This document shows positions 1-6,923 of a stretch of 10,392 nucleotides of DNA, piece after piece. A program made the position numbers and the translations under genes. Location: positions 1 to 10,392 of the forward strand of contig JACCXA010000033.1 of NCBI GenBank assembly GCA_013697365.1. The letters are read 5' to 3'. Numbering within the stretch: position 1 is the first letter of the stretch; each line of letters begins with the position of its first letter. The notes under the pieces were generated by a model. It ran no database searches. It was not told the DNA's origin and saw only the letters and a program-made list of their open reading frames with translations. The DNA comes from Chthoniobacterales bacterium (GTDB lineage Bacteria; Verrucomicrobiota; Verrucomicrobiia; Chthoniobacterales; UBA10450).

Positions 1-725
1 TTTGCGGTCAGTGCCGCCACAGTCTTCTCGCCTTTGAACCGTGGATCGTCGGGAGCGGTATTGAAATCGCCACCGACTATCCAGGCGATGGGGCCAAGCT
101 TCGCGTAAGCCGCTTCCATATCTTTCATGTGGACGAGAAGTTGGCGCATGGATTCTTCGCGGATGGCGATGTCTTCCACGATGTCGCCACGGTTGCTCTT
201 CAGGTGAAGTGCGTAGACGAGCAGCACCTGCTGCGGCGAAAGCTGGTAGGCCGCGAAGGCGAAGCCACGCGGAGGTGTGATCGCGCTGCCCGGTTTCCAT
301 TCCTCGGACCACGCGCTGATCGGTTGAAGGCGGCTCGTGATTGCGACCTGCTGCGACTCAACCTGGCCTTCGCGCGGCGGAAAGTTGGAGCAGACATCGA
401 CTTTGAAACCTGGCAGCGGCTGGACGGCCAGTCCCGCGCTGTCGAAATCGCGCACTTCTTCCAAACCGATGACATCCGCTTTGAGTGTCACGATATCCCG
501 GTGCACGGAGCGGATTTGTTTCACTTCTTCGCCGCGATAGGCATTTGGTCGTCCGCCTGGGAACCATTTGATGTTCCAGAACGCGACCGTCAGCGGGGAA
601 GCTTGGGAGGCTCCGGGAAGCGCTGCGCCAACCGGGACGGGCGCGGGCGCGTTTTGCGCGAGCAGGCTCGTCGCGAGAGAAACTGAAAGCAGGGGAGCGA
701 GAAGGAGCCGGCAGCGATGGTGCAT
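1..725 (-). CDS. Secreted endonuclease/exonuclease/phosphatase (EEP) family protein, C-terminus cut by window edge
   Basis: 241 complete codons are visible, starting at the ATG at 725 and reading off the left edge without a stop. Residues 1-24 form a signal peptide (basic start MHHRCR, hydrophobic stretch, cleavage likely around SLLAQ), so the protein is exported. The EEP-fold metal and catalytic motifs appear in the usual order: FWNIKWF with Asn51, GLEEV with Glu89/Glu90, LHLKSN with His174, and GGDFNT with Asp220/Asn222. The family (DNase I, exonuclease III, sphingomyelinase, inositol phosphatases) hydrolyses phosphodiester or phosphomonoester bonds with a divalent metal. The substrate cannot be read from this sequence; extracellular DNA, RNA or a phospholipid are all possible. 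The final His motif of the family would lie beyond the edge. It follows the exosortase gene by 39 bp on the same strand, so co-transcription is likely. Fold assignment is confident, specificity is unknown. Confidence 0.9.
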   Translation of the reverse strand, partial: MHHRCRLLLAPLLSVSLATSLLAQNAPAPVPVGAALPGASQASPLTVAFWNIKWFPGGRPNAYRGEEVKQIRSVHRDIVTLKADVIGLEEVRDFDSAGLAVQPLPGFKVDVCSNFPPREGQVESQQVAITSRLQPISAWSEEWKPGSAITPPRGFAFAAYQLSPQQVLLVYALHLKSNRGDIVEDIAIREESMRQLLVHMKDMEAAYAKLGPIAWIVGGDFNTAPDDPRFKGEKTVAALTA

Positions 726-764
726 CCCAAACGGATACCCGTGAAGCAGAGGCGAGGCGAGTCG

Positions 765-2327
765 TTAGCCGCGCTGGATAACCGCGGCGAGCTGTTCCCG
801 CACCGCTGCTTCCGCTTCCTCTTCGTTCGCATAACCAGAAGCAACGATCTCGAGCATCTGCGTTCCGACATCGCGCTTGCCGCGCTTCACAGCCTCCATT
901 CGGCCGGACGCGGTCCAGTTTTCCTGATCCTGCGGCGTCTCCTCGGGCGGGGTCCCATCCCAGTAGCAATAGTAAACGTGAAGCAAGTTCGAGCCGGCCT
1001 CGAAGACATAGGAACGAATCGGAAGCGTCACGCCATTCACCGCCATCAATTTGTTCTGCACACCACCACGCAGCTTCATTCCGCTCGCAGGCAGGCAAAT
1101 GTCAGGTCGATGATTTTTGATGAAAAGGCCCGCGGTGCGGCCGGGGAGCCATTTGAAGAAATACATCGTCCACTGCCGGCCATCGTCCCCGACCCAGGCC
1201 CCGCCGCCGCCTTCGTTGTAACGAAGAAGTTCCTGGGCTTGATCGGCAACGGCGACGGACTTCCAATTCCGCGCCTGCGAAGGCCACGCCACGCTCCAGG
1301 CCTGCGCCTTGGCGGCTCGAGCCTCATGCACGCCATACCAAATCTGCGTGCCAGCTTCGGCCGCAAAAAGGAGGAACAGCAGTGCGACGAGAAGCGCGCG
1401 CGGCAACGGTGAAGGCGCGTGGGTTTCTGATCTAGCAGACGCGGGAACTTTCGTGCTGCCGCCGCCCATGAGCATGCTGATGCCCCAGAGTCCGAAGAGG
1501 CACGCCATCAGGATGGTGAGGCCGGCGGGATCGTGCCAGCTTTTGATCACCTCCACGCCACGCTCTGCTCCCACGTAAACCAGCAGAAAGGTGCGGATGA
1601 GATTGCAGAAGAATGCGAGCAGCGCTCCCGCGAGAACAAGGATTGCGCGCCGGAGGAACGAAAAGTTGTAGAACTCCCCCAGAAAAAGCGAGACCATGAA
1701 CGTCGCCTGTAGTGACCGCACGCCCGTGCAAGCTTCGTCGATTCCGACGAGACCAGAGCCGACTTCGATGACATTGCCCATTTGTACGGCGGAAATGCCG
1801 ATCGCATTGAGCACCTCGACATTGATGGAAGCGACGGCGTGCATCAGGCCTTGAATGACGGCTTGCTCAAACTGCGTAGGCCACGGAACGGCTACGAGAA
1901 TGAAGAGAAGTGGAAAAGCGAAATGGCGCGCCCATCGCATCCCCCCCGCGAGATAGCATCCACCCAGTGAAATGACGATCGCGGCCGAGGCCATGATCCA
2001 ATTCAGGATTCGCCAGTCGGGATTTGCTTCCTGAATGAGGCGCACCGGAACGAAGAGAAGGGCGGCCCCTATCAAGAGTAGAATAGGGAAAAGGGTCCGC
2101 GCAGGCCGAGCGGGAGCAGGCGCTCGCGGCAAACGCAGATAAAAAATGTAGGCTGCGAGAAAAGGAACGGTCCAGCCGTAGCCGTATTGCGGATTAACCG
2201 ACCACTCGAAGCGCAGCCGCAGCACTACTTCGAGCCAGAGCAGGCCAAACGCAGTGGCGGCCAGCCAATCGATCCGGGCGCGGCTGACGGCGCGCGCAGG
2301 GATAGCAGTTGAAACGGTGGCATTCAT
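765..2327 (-). CDS. Exosortase fused to EpsI-type C-terminal domain (exosortase/EpsI family protein)
   Basis: A 520-residue inner-membrane cysteine transpeptidase-like enzyme. Residues about 20-287 are a multi-helix exosortase domain with all three signature sites: Cys200 in DEACTGVRSL (with Arg204), Arg245 in NLIRTF, and His265 in SWHDPAG. Exosortases are predicted to cleave and attach proteins carrying a C-terminal PEP-CTERM-like tail (motif, helix, basic cluster) during export, usually in EPS-producing Gram-negatives. After a linker and a further helix (about 308-326), residues about 335-520 resemble EpsI (DUF3485), with HRPDICLPASGM at 406-417 and VYYCYW at 451-456. In many species EpsI is a separate gene; here it is fused. 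The start ATG at 2327 has no clear Shine-Dalgarno sequence; the divergent neighbour starts 240 bp away. Subfamily (XrtC, D, U and so on) cannot be assigned from sight. No sorting-tail substrate is present in the window. Confidence 0.93.
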   Translation of the reverse strand: MNATVSTAIPARAVSRARIDWLAATAFGLLWLEVVLRLRFEWSVNPQYGYGWTVPFLAAYIFYLRLPRAPAPARPARTLFPILLLIGAALLFVPVRLIQEANPDWRILNWIMASAAIVISLGGCYLAGGMRWARHFAFPLLFILVAVPWPTQFEQAVIQGLMHAVASINVEVLNAIGISAVQMGNVIEVGSGLVGIDEACTGVRSLQATFMVSLFLGEFYNFSFLRRAILVLAGALLAFFCNLIRTFLLVYVGAERGVEVIKSWHDPAGLTILMACLFGLWGISMLMGGGSTKVPASARSETHAPSPLPRALLVALLFLLFAAEAGTQIWYGVHEARAAKAQAWSVAWPSQARNWKSVAVADQAQELLRYNEGGGGAWVGDDGRQWTMYFFKWLPGRTAGLFIKNHRPDICLPASGMKLRGGVQNKLMAVNGVTLPIRSYVFEAGSNLLHVYYCYWDGTPPEETPQDQENWTASGRMEAVKRGKRDVGTQMLEIVASGYANEEEAEAAVREQLAAVIQRG

Positions 2328-2566
2328 CGGGTGCGCGGCGGGCCTGGCAAAATTAGCAGATTGCGAGCCGCTCGATTACACGCATTCCGACACGATCATC
2401 CGCCCTAGCCTTCCGGAGAACGTTTGACTTCAGGCACGGCATCTGCGGGTTTGGGGGCAGAAAGCTCCGTGCGCCGTCCCTCGCTGGGCGCGCACTTTGG
2501 CTCCCAAAACCGATTTAGTAAGTAGCTAAGGTCTCCCGCCTTTCACCGCGTGAAACCTCCCTTTTG
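2328..2566. other. Divergent intergenic region with small inverted repeats
   Basis: This 239-bp gap separates the divergent exosortase and barrel-protein genes and must hold both promoters. I see no convincing -35/-10 pair. Visible structure: GTGCGC (2469-2474) and GCGCAC (2490-2495), which could pair across a 15-nt loop; TTTGG-CTC-CCAAA at 2496-2508; and the TTTCAC palindrome listed separately. No reading frame here looks coding. Confidence 0.6.
2541..2555. promoter_or_regulatory. Perfect palindrome TTTCAC-CGC-GTGAAA just before a start codon
   Basis: Two perfect six-base arms flank a three-base centre, ending 11 bases before the ATG at 2567. The position is where a Shine-Dalgarno sequence would be expected, and none is visible. 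It could be a repressor operator or an mRNA hairpin that limits ribosome access. It may also be chance; only one copy was noticed in the window. Confidence 0.3.
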
Positions 2567-3433
2567 ATGAAACCCGGAACCATTATCCACACCGTCGCAG
2601 TCGCGCTTTCGACGGTGACATCAATCTTTTCCCAGGCGGCAGTCCAAGCGCCGGTTGGCAAAGCGAAAGACAGCAAAAAGCCAGATGCCGGCCTGGCCAG
2701 TAATCAGCTGTCTGGCCAAGGGCCGCTTGTTTTCACACCGACTTCGCGGACGTGGGGCCCGGCCATTCCGCCGGCGCGGCAATTCTCGTGGAAGAGCGAT
2801 ATCGTGACGACGGTTTTCTGGGTTGGTGAAAGGCCGACCGCAAATAATCCAGTGCCGAATAGATCCAGCTCGTGGGACAAAAATTGGACGGAAAGTTACG
2901 GCGGATATGATGACCCGGATCCCTCCCGCCGCCGCGACATGCTTCCGGCGAAATTTACGCCGCAGCAGAATCCGTTTTATTGCGCGTTGCCCTATAACGA
3001 CAAAGCTCGCGAAGGCCATCGGCCGGAAGCGCCGGAAGTCGTGCCGTGGTTTAAAGAAGCTTATCAGGGCCCAGCGGTTTCAACGTGCAAAGGGCGGTGG
3101 ATTGCAATTCGAAAGGCCGGCAAGACGGCTTACGCACAATGGGAGGATGCGGGCCCTTTCCGCACAGATCACTGGCAGTATGTTTTCGGTGAGGAACGCC
3201 CGAAGCCGAATCTGAACCGGGGCGCCGGTCTCGATGTTTCGCCCGCCGTGCGTGATTTCCTTGGAATGCAGGACACAGATGTGACGGACTGGAAGTTCGT
3301 GGAATTCAAGGATGTGCCTCCGGGCCCATGGTCGCGCCACGGAGACAATAACACCTTTGTCATCAATCAGCGCAAAAGCGCTGCAGCGCTGGTGCAAAGC
3401 CGCACTCCGTCTGCGGAAATCATCCCTCGTTAG
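2567..3433 (+). CDS. Exported protein with probable double-psi beta-barrel (RlpA-like) domain
   Basis: A 288-residue protein with an N-terminal hydrophobic signal sequence (about 1-26, cleavage likely near SQAA), then a Lys/Pro-rich linker. The start is ATG 2567; a TTG three bases earlier is an alternative. Residues about 175-235 carry features of the RlpA/expansin-type double-psi beta barrel: EDAGPF (193-198) matches the usual NDRGPF loop, and GAGLDVSPAVRDFLGM (219-234) matches the IDLS-AAA-LGM segment. RlpA proteins bind or cleave naked peptidoglycan glycans, but catalysis is not shown here. Two cysteines, Cys139 (NPFYCALPYND) and Cys174 (STCKGRW), could form a disulfide after export. The middle part (80-165, with VFWVGE, SSWDKNW and YGGYDDPDPS) I do not recognise. 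It diverges from the exosortase gene and converges with the kinase gene, 41 bp before its end. Function is uncertain; the reading frame and export signal are clear. Confidence 0.85.
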   Translation: MKPGTIIHTVAVALSTVTSIFSQAAVQAPVGKAKDSKKPDAGLASNQLSGQGPLVFTPTSRTWGPAIPPARQFSWKSDIVTTVFWVGERPTANNPVPNRSSSWDKNWTESYGGYDDPDPSRRRDMLPAKFTPQQNPFYCALPYNDKAREGHRPEAPEVVPWFKEAYQGPAVSTCKGRWIAIRKAGKTAYAQWEDAGPFRTDHWQYVFGEERPKPNLNRGAGLDVSPAVRDFLGMQDTDVTDWKFVEFKDVPPGPWSRHGDNNTFVINQRKSAAALVQSRTPSAEIIPR

Positions 3434-3474
3434 GCGGCATCAGACTCCGTCTCCCGTGCGGTGCGATATCCGTT

Positions 3475-5838
3475 TTAGAATAGCTGCGGATGGTCGTCGT
3501 CGCTCTGCGCTTTGCCGATCACGACCCGCATCTTATCAATCAGCTCATTGAAATCGTAGGGCTTTTGAATCGTATCGATGACACCGTCTTTCAGGATCTC
3601 TGATCGCATCGCGGGCTCGAGATAACCGCTGGCCACAATCGCGCGGACGCTCGGTCTGATTTCTTTCATCTTCAGAAAGGCCTCGCGTCCTCCGAGGCGT
3701 GGCAACCCGAGGTCGCAGACCACGAGTCCGATTTCGTCGCGATGTTGTTTGAACAGTTCGACGCCTTCCATGCCGTCCTGCGCCGCAATCACGCGATAGC
3801 CTTCGCCCTGAAGAATCTCAACGGCGAGATCGCGTAGCATCTCTTCATCCTCCACGAGAAGGATGGTTTGCGGCTCGCGCGCCTTCCGCCGCGTGGCCGT
3901 CCCACGCACCGTGGAGAACTGTTCCGGCCCGAGACCAAGGGGCAGGTAAATGCAAAACGTCGTTCCTTTTTCCGGTTCACTGTCCACCTGCACAAAGCCG
4001 CGGTGGTTGTTGACTACTCCGTAAACGACCGACAAGCCAAGACCCGTCCCTTTCGCGCGCTCCTTCGTCGTGAAAAACGGCTCGAAGATATGCGCCCTGA
4101 CTTCAGGCGTCATGCCTGTCCCGGTGTCTCGCACACGAATGCAGGCGTAACGGTTGGCATCGGCTCCCGTAAAAACGCCGGACAATTCTTCGCCCGAGAC
4201 GAGTGCCGTCTCCAGGGTAATGGTGCCGCCTTGGGGCATCGCATCACGTGCGTTCACACAGAGGTTGAGCAGGACCTGGTGAATCTGGCTGCGGTCGGCC
4301 GTGACCTGTGGGAAATCGGGCTGCAAGCGGAGCTCGAAGTTCACCATCTTCGGGAAGGTCGCCCGCAACATCATGTCGAGTTCGCGCACGAGCGCGTTGA
4401 GATCGAGCGGAGAAAAGCGGGCCTCCGTCTGCCGTGCCGAGGTGAGCAGTTGCTGCACGAGCGCCGCGCCCCGCTCGACGGCTTCTTTGATGACCTGAAC
4501 AGCGCCTGGAATTATCTCGGGCCGCGAGCTCCAACGCTCGAGTTTGCTCGTGTAGCCGAGGATGATGGCGAGAATGTTGTTGAAGTCATGCGCGATGCCG
4601 CCCGCCAGAGTCCCAAGGCCTTCCATCTTCTGTGACTGGATGAGCTGCTGCTCGAGGCGCTTGCGCTTTGTATCGTTAAAGAGATAACCCTGCACGTGCG
4701 TCAGCTCGCCCTGCTTTCCGAAACTGCCGACGAGCCGGGCCACGAGGTAAACGGCTTCTCCGCTGGAATGTCGCATCTCGAGTTCGTGCCGCTCGATGGT
4801 GCGATGCTGCCGGATTTGCTCCAGCAGATCAGCCCCGTCTTTGCGCGAGCGCAACAGAGCCATAAAGCTGACGGCGAGCGCCTCTCGCGTGGAGCTGAAT
4901 CCGAAGATGTTGAGATAAGCGGGATTGCAATTGAGAAGACTGCCATCCGCGTGCATGAGGAAATTTCCGGTGACCGCCTCTTCCACGAAGCGGCGGTAGC
5001 GATCTTCACTTTCCCGCAGCGCGTCTTCCGCCGCCCGTCGCGCGGTGATGTCGGTATTAATCAGGAGCCGGACTGAATTTTCCGACGCAGTTCTCGCTGT
5101 CCAATGACTCGCCACGAAAATCTGGGTCCCGTCCCGCCTGACCTGCTCCAGTTCGCCCTCCCAGTGCGCAGAGGTCCGGATGGTCGCCTCTAAATGAGCC
5201 GGACTCTCCTCGAATTTGGTCCGGAGAAGCGCATGCACGTTTTGTCCGACGGCCTCTTCGCGTGCCCAGCCGTAGATCCGCTGCGAGCCGCAATTCCAGT
5301 AGGTGATCGTGCCAGCGGCGTCACAGAGGATGATACTGTCGTTCGCGAAATCGAGGAGCTCGGCTTGAGCGGAGAGCTTCTCCCTCGCGTGGAGCAGCTC
5401 TGCCTTTTGCTCGGCCTCGCGCACGGCGCGGCGTACCGCCGGGACCAGCTTTGAGATTCGCTGCTTGATGACGAAGTCCGTGGCGCCCGCGGTGAGGAAA
5501 TTGATCGCGTTGGAAATGTCGAGGCTGTCGGAGAGGAGGATGAACGGAACCGTAGGGGCGTTCTGCTGAGCCAGGCCCAGCGCGCGTAATCCGTCACAGC
5601 CGCAGCAAGCATCCGAAGCGAGTATTACATCGAGCGTGGGGCGACCGATGTGCTCCTTAAACTCTTTTTCGTCGCGGGCGCGCGTGATCCTGGCCTCGAG
5701 TTTGGCGCTACGGATATGACCCTCCGCCGCAGCCCCATCGGCATCGCAATCCTCAAGCAGAAGAATTTCGAGCACGCGCATTTGGCTCAAGGAGATAGTC
5801 GAATCGTCGCGCTCAAAGCCTCGACGCTGATAGAACAC
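3475..5838 (-). CDS. Hybrid sensor histidine kinase, REC-PAS-PAS-HisKA-HATPase-REC
   Basis: 787 residues from a GTG at 5838, or 768 from the ATG at 5781. The later start places the first receiver at the usual distance from the N-terminus, while the GTG has a weak purine-rich AGAGAAGAGG about 11 bases upstream. Domain order: receiver (about 20-140, acidic pair Glu29/Asp30, Lys125); PAS (about 155-265, then NTDITARR); PAS (about 280-390, then NDTKRKR); HisKA with His417 in GGIAHDFNN; HATPase with Asn529 (VNARDAM), Asp571 (RDTGTGM), FEPFFTTK and GTGLGL (597-602); and a C-terminal receiver (about 658-775, acidic Glu663/Asp664, phospho-acceptor Asp709, Lys759). No transmembrane segment is seen, so it is a cytoplasmic sensor. 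Phosphate should pass from His417 to Asp709. The N-terminal receiver looks altered: its phospho-acceptor position reads Ala-Ser-Asp (74-76). The partner and signal are unknown. Confidence 0.93.
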   Translation of the reverse strand: MFYQRRGFERDDSTISLSQMRVLEILLLEDCDADGAAAEGHIRSAKLEARITRARDEKEFKEHIGRPTLDVILASDACCGCDGLRALGLAQQNAPTVPFILLSDSLDISNAINFLTAGATDFVIKQRISKLVPAVRRAVREAEQKAELLHAREKLSAQAELLDFANDSIILCDAAGTITYWNCGSQRIYGWAREEAVGQNVHALLRTKFEESPAHLEATIRTSAHWEGELEQVRRDGTQIFVASHWTARTASENSVRLLINTDITARRAAEDALRESEDRYRRFVEEAVTGNFLMHADGSLLNCNPAYLNIFGFSSTREALAVSFMALLRSRKDGADLLEQIRQHRTIERHELEMRHSSGEAVYLVARLVGSFGKQGELTHVQGYLFNDTKRKRLEQQLIQSQKMEGLGTLAGGIAHDFNNILAIILGYTSKLERWSSRPEIIPGAVQVIKEAVERGAALVQQLLTSARQTEARFSPLDLNALVRELDMMLRATFPKMVNFELRLQPDFPQVTADRSQIHQVLLNLCVNARDAMPQGGTITLETALVSGEELSGVFTGADANRYACIRVRDTGTGMTPEVRAHIFEPFFTTKERAKGTGLGLSVVYGVVNNHRGFVQVDSEPEKGTTFCIYLPLGLGPEQFSTVRGTATRRKAREPQTILLVEDEEMLRDLAVEILQGEGYRVIAAQDGMEGVELFKQHRDEIGLVVCDLGLPRLGGREAFLKMKEIRPSVRAIVASGYLEPAMRSEILKDGVIDTIQKPYDFNELIDKMRVVIGKAQSDDDHPQLF

Positions 5839-5859
5839 TTTCGGCCGCGCCTCTTCTCT

Positions 5860-5892
5860 TCACATGTCATTATGTCGTTCATTCCACTTCAT
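5860..5892 (-). other. Ten-codon upstream mini-ORF with strong ribosome-binding site, in frame with the kinase
   Basis: ATG at 5892 is preceded by TGGAGGTGGC, the best Shine-Dalgarno sequence noticed in the window. It encodes MKWNERHNDM and then TGA. The frame is that of the histidine kinase, whose GTG lies 21 bases after this stop. It could be a regulatory leader, a remnant of a longer N-terminus cut by a nonsense codon, or chance. Confidence 0.3.
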
Positions 5893-5920
5893 GCCACCTC
5901 CATTCCGGACTCCGAGCTGC

Positions 5921-5928
5921 GTTATACG
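5921..5928 (-). promoter_or_regulatory. Candidate -10 element (CGTATAAC) upstream of the kinase
   Basis: On the minus strand the octamer CGTATAAC lies about 30 bases before the mini-ORF start and about 85 before the kinase GTG. TATAAC is one mismatch from the sigma70 -10 consensus. No good -35 is seen at 16-18 bases. The identical octamer lies upstream of the glycosyltransferase gene. Confidence 0.25.
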
Positions 5929-5944
5929 CTCGGCGCACCGATGA

Positions 5945-6154
5945 TCAGCGTGACGAAAAGAAGAGAAAGAACGCCAGCACCGCCCCGGTGACGACCAGAA
6001 AAAGAAAACAGTACGCCAGCATGCGACGTCTTCCCTGCCGCCCCTTTGTCTGCAACCGGCTGGCGCGCTTCTGCATCAGCTCGAGGTCCAGCATTGCCTC
6101 CAGCTGCCCAGGGTCAGGTCTGTCGGAGCCGGGTTCCGGGTTGCTGTTCTGCAT
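5945..6154 (-). CDS. Small single-helix membrane protein of unknown function
   Basis: 69 residues. The N-terminal part is polar and proline-rich, followed by an amphipathic, charged stretch (QLEAMLDLELMQKRASRLQ, about 17-35) that may form a short coiled coil. Then come a basic patch (RQGRRR, 39-44) and one hydrophobic helix (about 46-66), ending FFSSR. The basic patch before the helix predicts a cytoplasmic N-terminus with the tail in the membrane. It is not a PEP-CTERM tail, because the basic residues precede the helix and no PEP-like motif is present. Codon choice looks coding (GC-rich third positions). I do not recognise the family. Its ATG lies only 34 bp from the start of the divergent protease gene, so promoters must overlap or lie inside genes. 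The kinase gene follows downstream after about 106 bp on the same strand. Confidence 0.6.
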   Translation of the reverse strand: MQNSNPEPGSDRPDPGQLEAMLDLELMQKRASRLQTKGRQGRRRMLAYCFLFLVVTGAVLAFFLFFSSR

Positions 6155-6188
6155 GATTCAGAAGATTACCTAGGCCACGAATGACCCA

Positions 6189-6881
6189 ATGGATTCAGTA
6201 AACAATCCCACCGCCCAACGCAAGCTGCTCGCTTATACCCTGCCGATGGCGGTCTTCCTCGGTGGGCTGGCACTGGTTACGCTTTTGAAGGCGATCGGCG
6301 GTTCATTCTGGCTCACCTCGCCCGAATACTGGGTTTTTCCCCTGCAGACTTTCGCCTCTGCCGCGGTTTTATTTTGGTTCTGGCGCGACTACGAATTCCA
6401 GGGCCTGAAGAAGATTCTCTTTGTCCTCGTGGTCGCGGTCTTCGTTTTCGCGCTTTGGATTGCCCCGCAGATGTGGCTTGGGTTTTCGCCACGGACGGAG
6501 GGCTTCAATCCCGATAGCTTTAGTGCGCAGCCCACAGCCTATTGGACAACGGTGTGCCTTCGCTTCCTGCGCTTGGTCGTCATCGTCCCGCTGGTCGAGG
6601 AGATTTTCTGGCGCGGATTTCTTCTCCGCTATTTTATCCACGAGAAGTTCGAAGAGGTTCCATTCGGAGCCTTCTCGTGGCTTTCCTTCGCGGTTGTCAC
6701 GGTGGGATTCACCTTCGCGCACACGCGGGCTGACTGGGTGGCGGCGGCAGTGACGGGAGCGCTTTACAACCTCGTTGCCTACCGAACCCGCAGTCTCACT
6801 TCCTGCGTTCTGGCCCACGCGGTGACGAACCTGCTTTTAGGTCTGTGGATCATGCAAAGCAGGCAATGGGGGTTTTGGTAA
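6189..6881 (+). CDS. CAAX prenyl protease-related membrane protein (CPBP family, exosortase-associated type)
   Basis: 230 residues with about six to seven hydrophobic helices. The CPBP (Abi) family motifs are complete: motif 1 EEIFWRGFLLRY with Glu137/Glu138 and Arg142, motif 2 FTFAHTRADW with His178, and motif 3 VLAHAVTN with His210 and Asn214. These residues form the intramembrane metal-dependent active site in CAAX protease relatives. The wording around them (RFLRLVVIVPLVEE, then VPFG, RTRSLTSCVLAHA, and the C-terminal WGFW) resembles the subfamily named 'pepcterm CAAX' in TIGRFAMs, found in genomes with exosortases. This fits the exosortase gene 3.9 kb away. Its substrate is unknown; a role in processing sorted proteins or the exosortase is an inference. 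The ATG at 6189 has no clear Shine-Dalgarno sequence. The two plus-strand genes that follow (small ORF, nadE) may be co-transcribed. Confidence 0.88.
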   Translation: MDSVNNPTAQRKLLAYTLPMAVFLGGLALVTLLKAIGGSFWLTSPEYWVFPLQTFASAAVLFWFWRDYEFQGLKKILFVLVVAVFVFALWIAPQMWLGFSPRTEGFNPDSFSAQPTAYWTTVCLRFLRLVVIVPLVEEIFWRGFLLRYFIHEKFEEVPFGAFSWLSFAVVTVGFTFAHTRADWVAAAVTGALYNLVAYRTRSLTSCVLAHAVTNLLLGLWIMQSRQWGFW

Positions 6882-6892
6882 GAGCTGCCGGA

Positions 6893-6915
6893 CTGGCACC
6901 GGACGTGCTTATAAT
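6893..6915 (+). promoter_or_regulatory. Overlapping sigma54-like (-24/-12) and sigma70 -10-like promoter
   Basis: CTGGCACC at 6893-6900 and GTGCT at 6905-6909 give GG (6895-6896), ten bases, then GC (6907-6908), the invariant sigma54 spacing, with one clear mismatch in the -12 part (GTGCT for TTGCW). A perfect TATAAT follows at 6910-6915, but no -35 lies at the right distance. Either would start transcription near 6920, just before the ATG at 6924, and could also serve nadE. Chance cannot be excluded. Confidence 0.35.
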
Positions 6916-6923
6916 TACTAGAA

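Noticed and set aside
129..686. Plus-strand open frame of 185 codons opposite the EEP gene
   Set aside because: It is a GC-driven shadow. The minus-strand frame has a signal peptide and all EEP motifs; this one has no recognisable domain.
358..1098. Minus-strand open frame of 246 codons spanning the EEP/exosortase junction
   Set aside because: It overlaps two genes with clear motifs in other frames, is rich in Arg/Ser/Pro typical of out-of-frame translation, and has no domain.
717..1412. Plus-strand open frame of 231 codons inside the exosortase gene
   Set aside because: Antisense to the conserved EpsI domain, with no motif or upstream signals.
2340..2364. Possible sigma54 site CTGGCAAAATTAGCAGATTGC between the exosortase and barrel genes
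   Set aside because: The spacing from GG to either GC is 8 or 15 bases, not the required 10.
3434..3474. Terminator between the convergent barrel-protein and kinase genes
   Set aside because: The 41-bp gap shows no stem of useful length and no T-run.
3868..4635. Plus-strand open frame of 255 codons inside the kinase gene
   Set aside because: Antisense to the HATPase/HisKA domains; its length comes from codon bias of the real gene.
5945..6154. The 69-residue protein as a PEP-CTERM-type sorting substrate
   Set aside because: It lacks a signal peptide and a PEP-like motif, and its basic cluster precedes the helix instead of following it.
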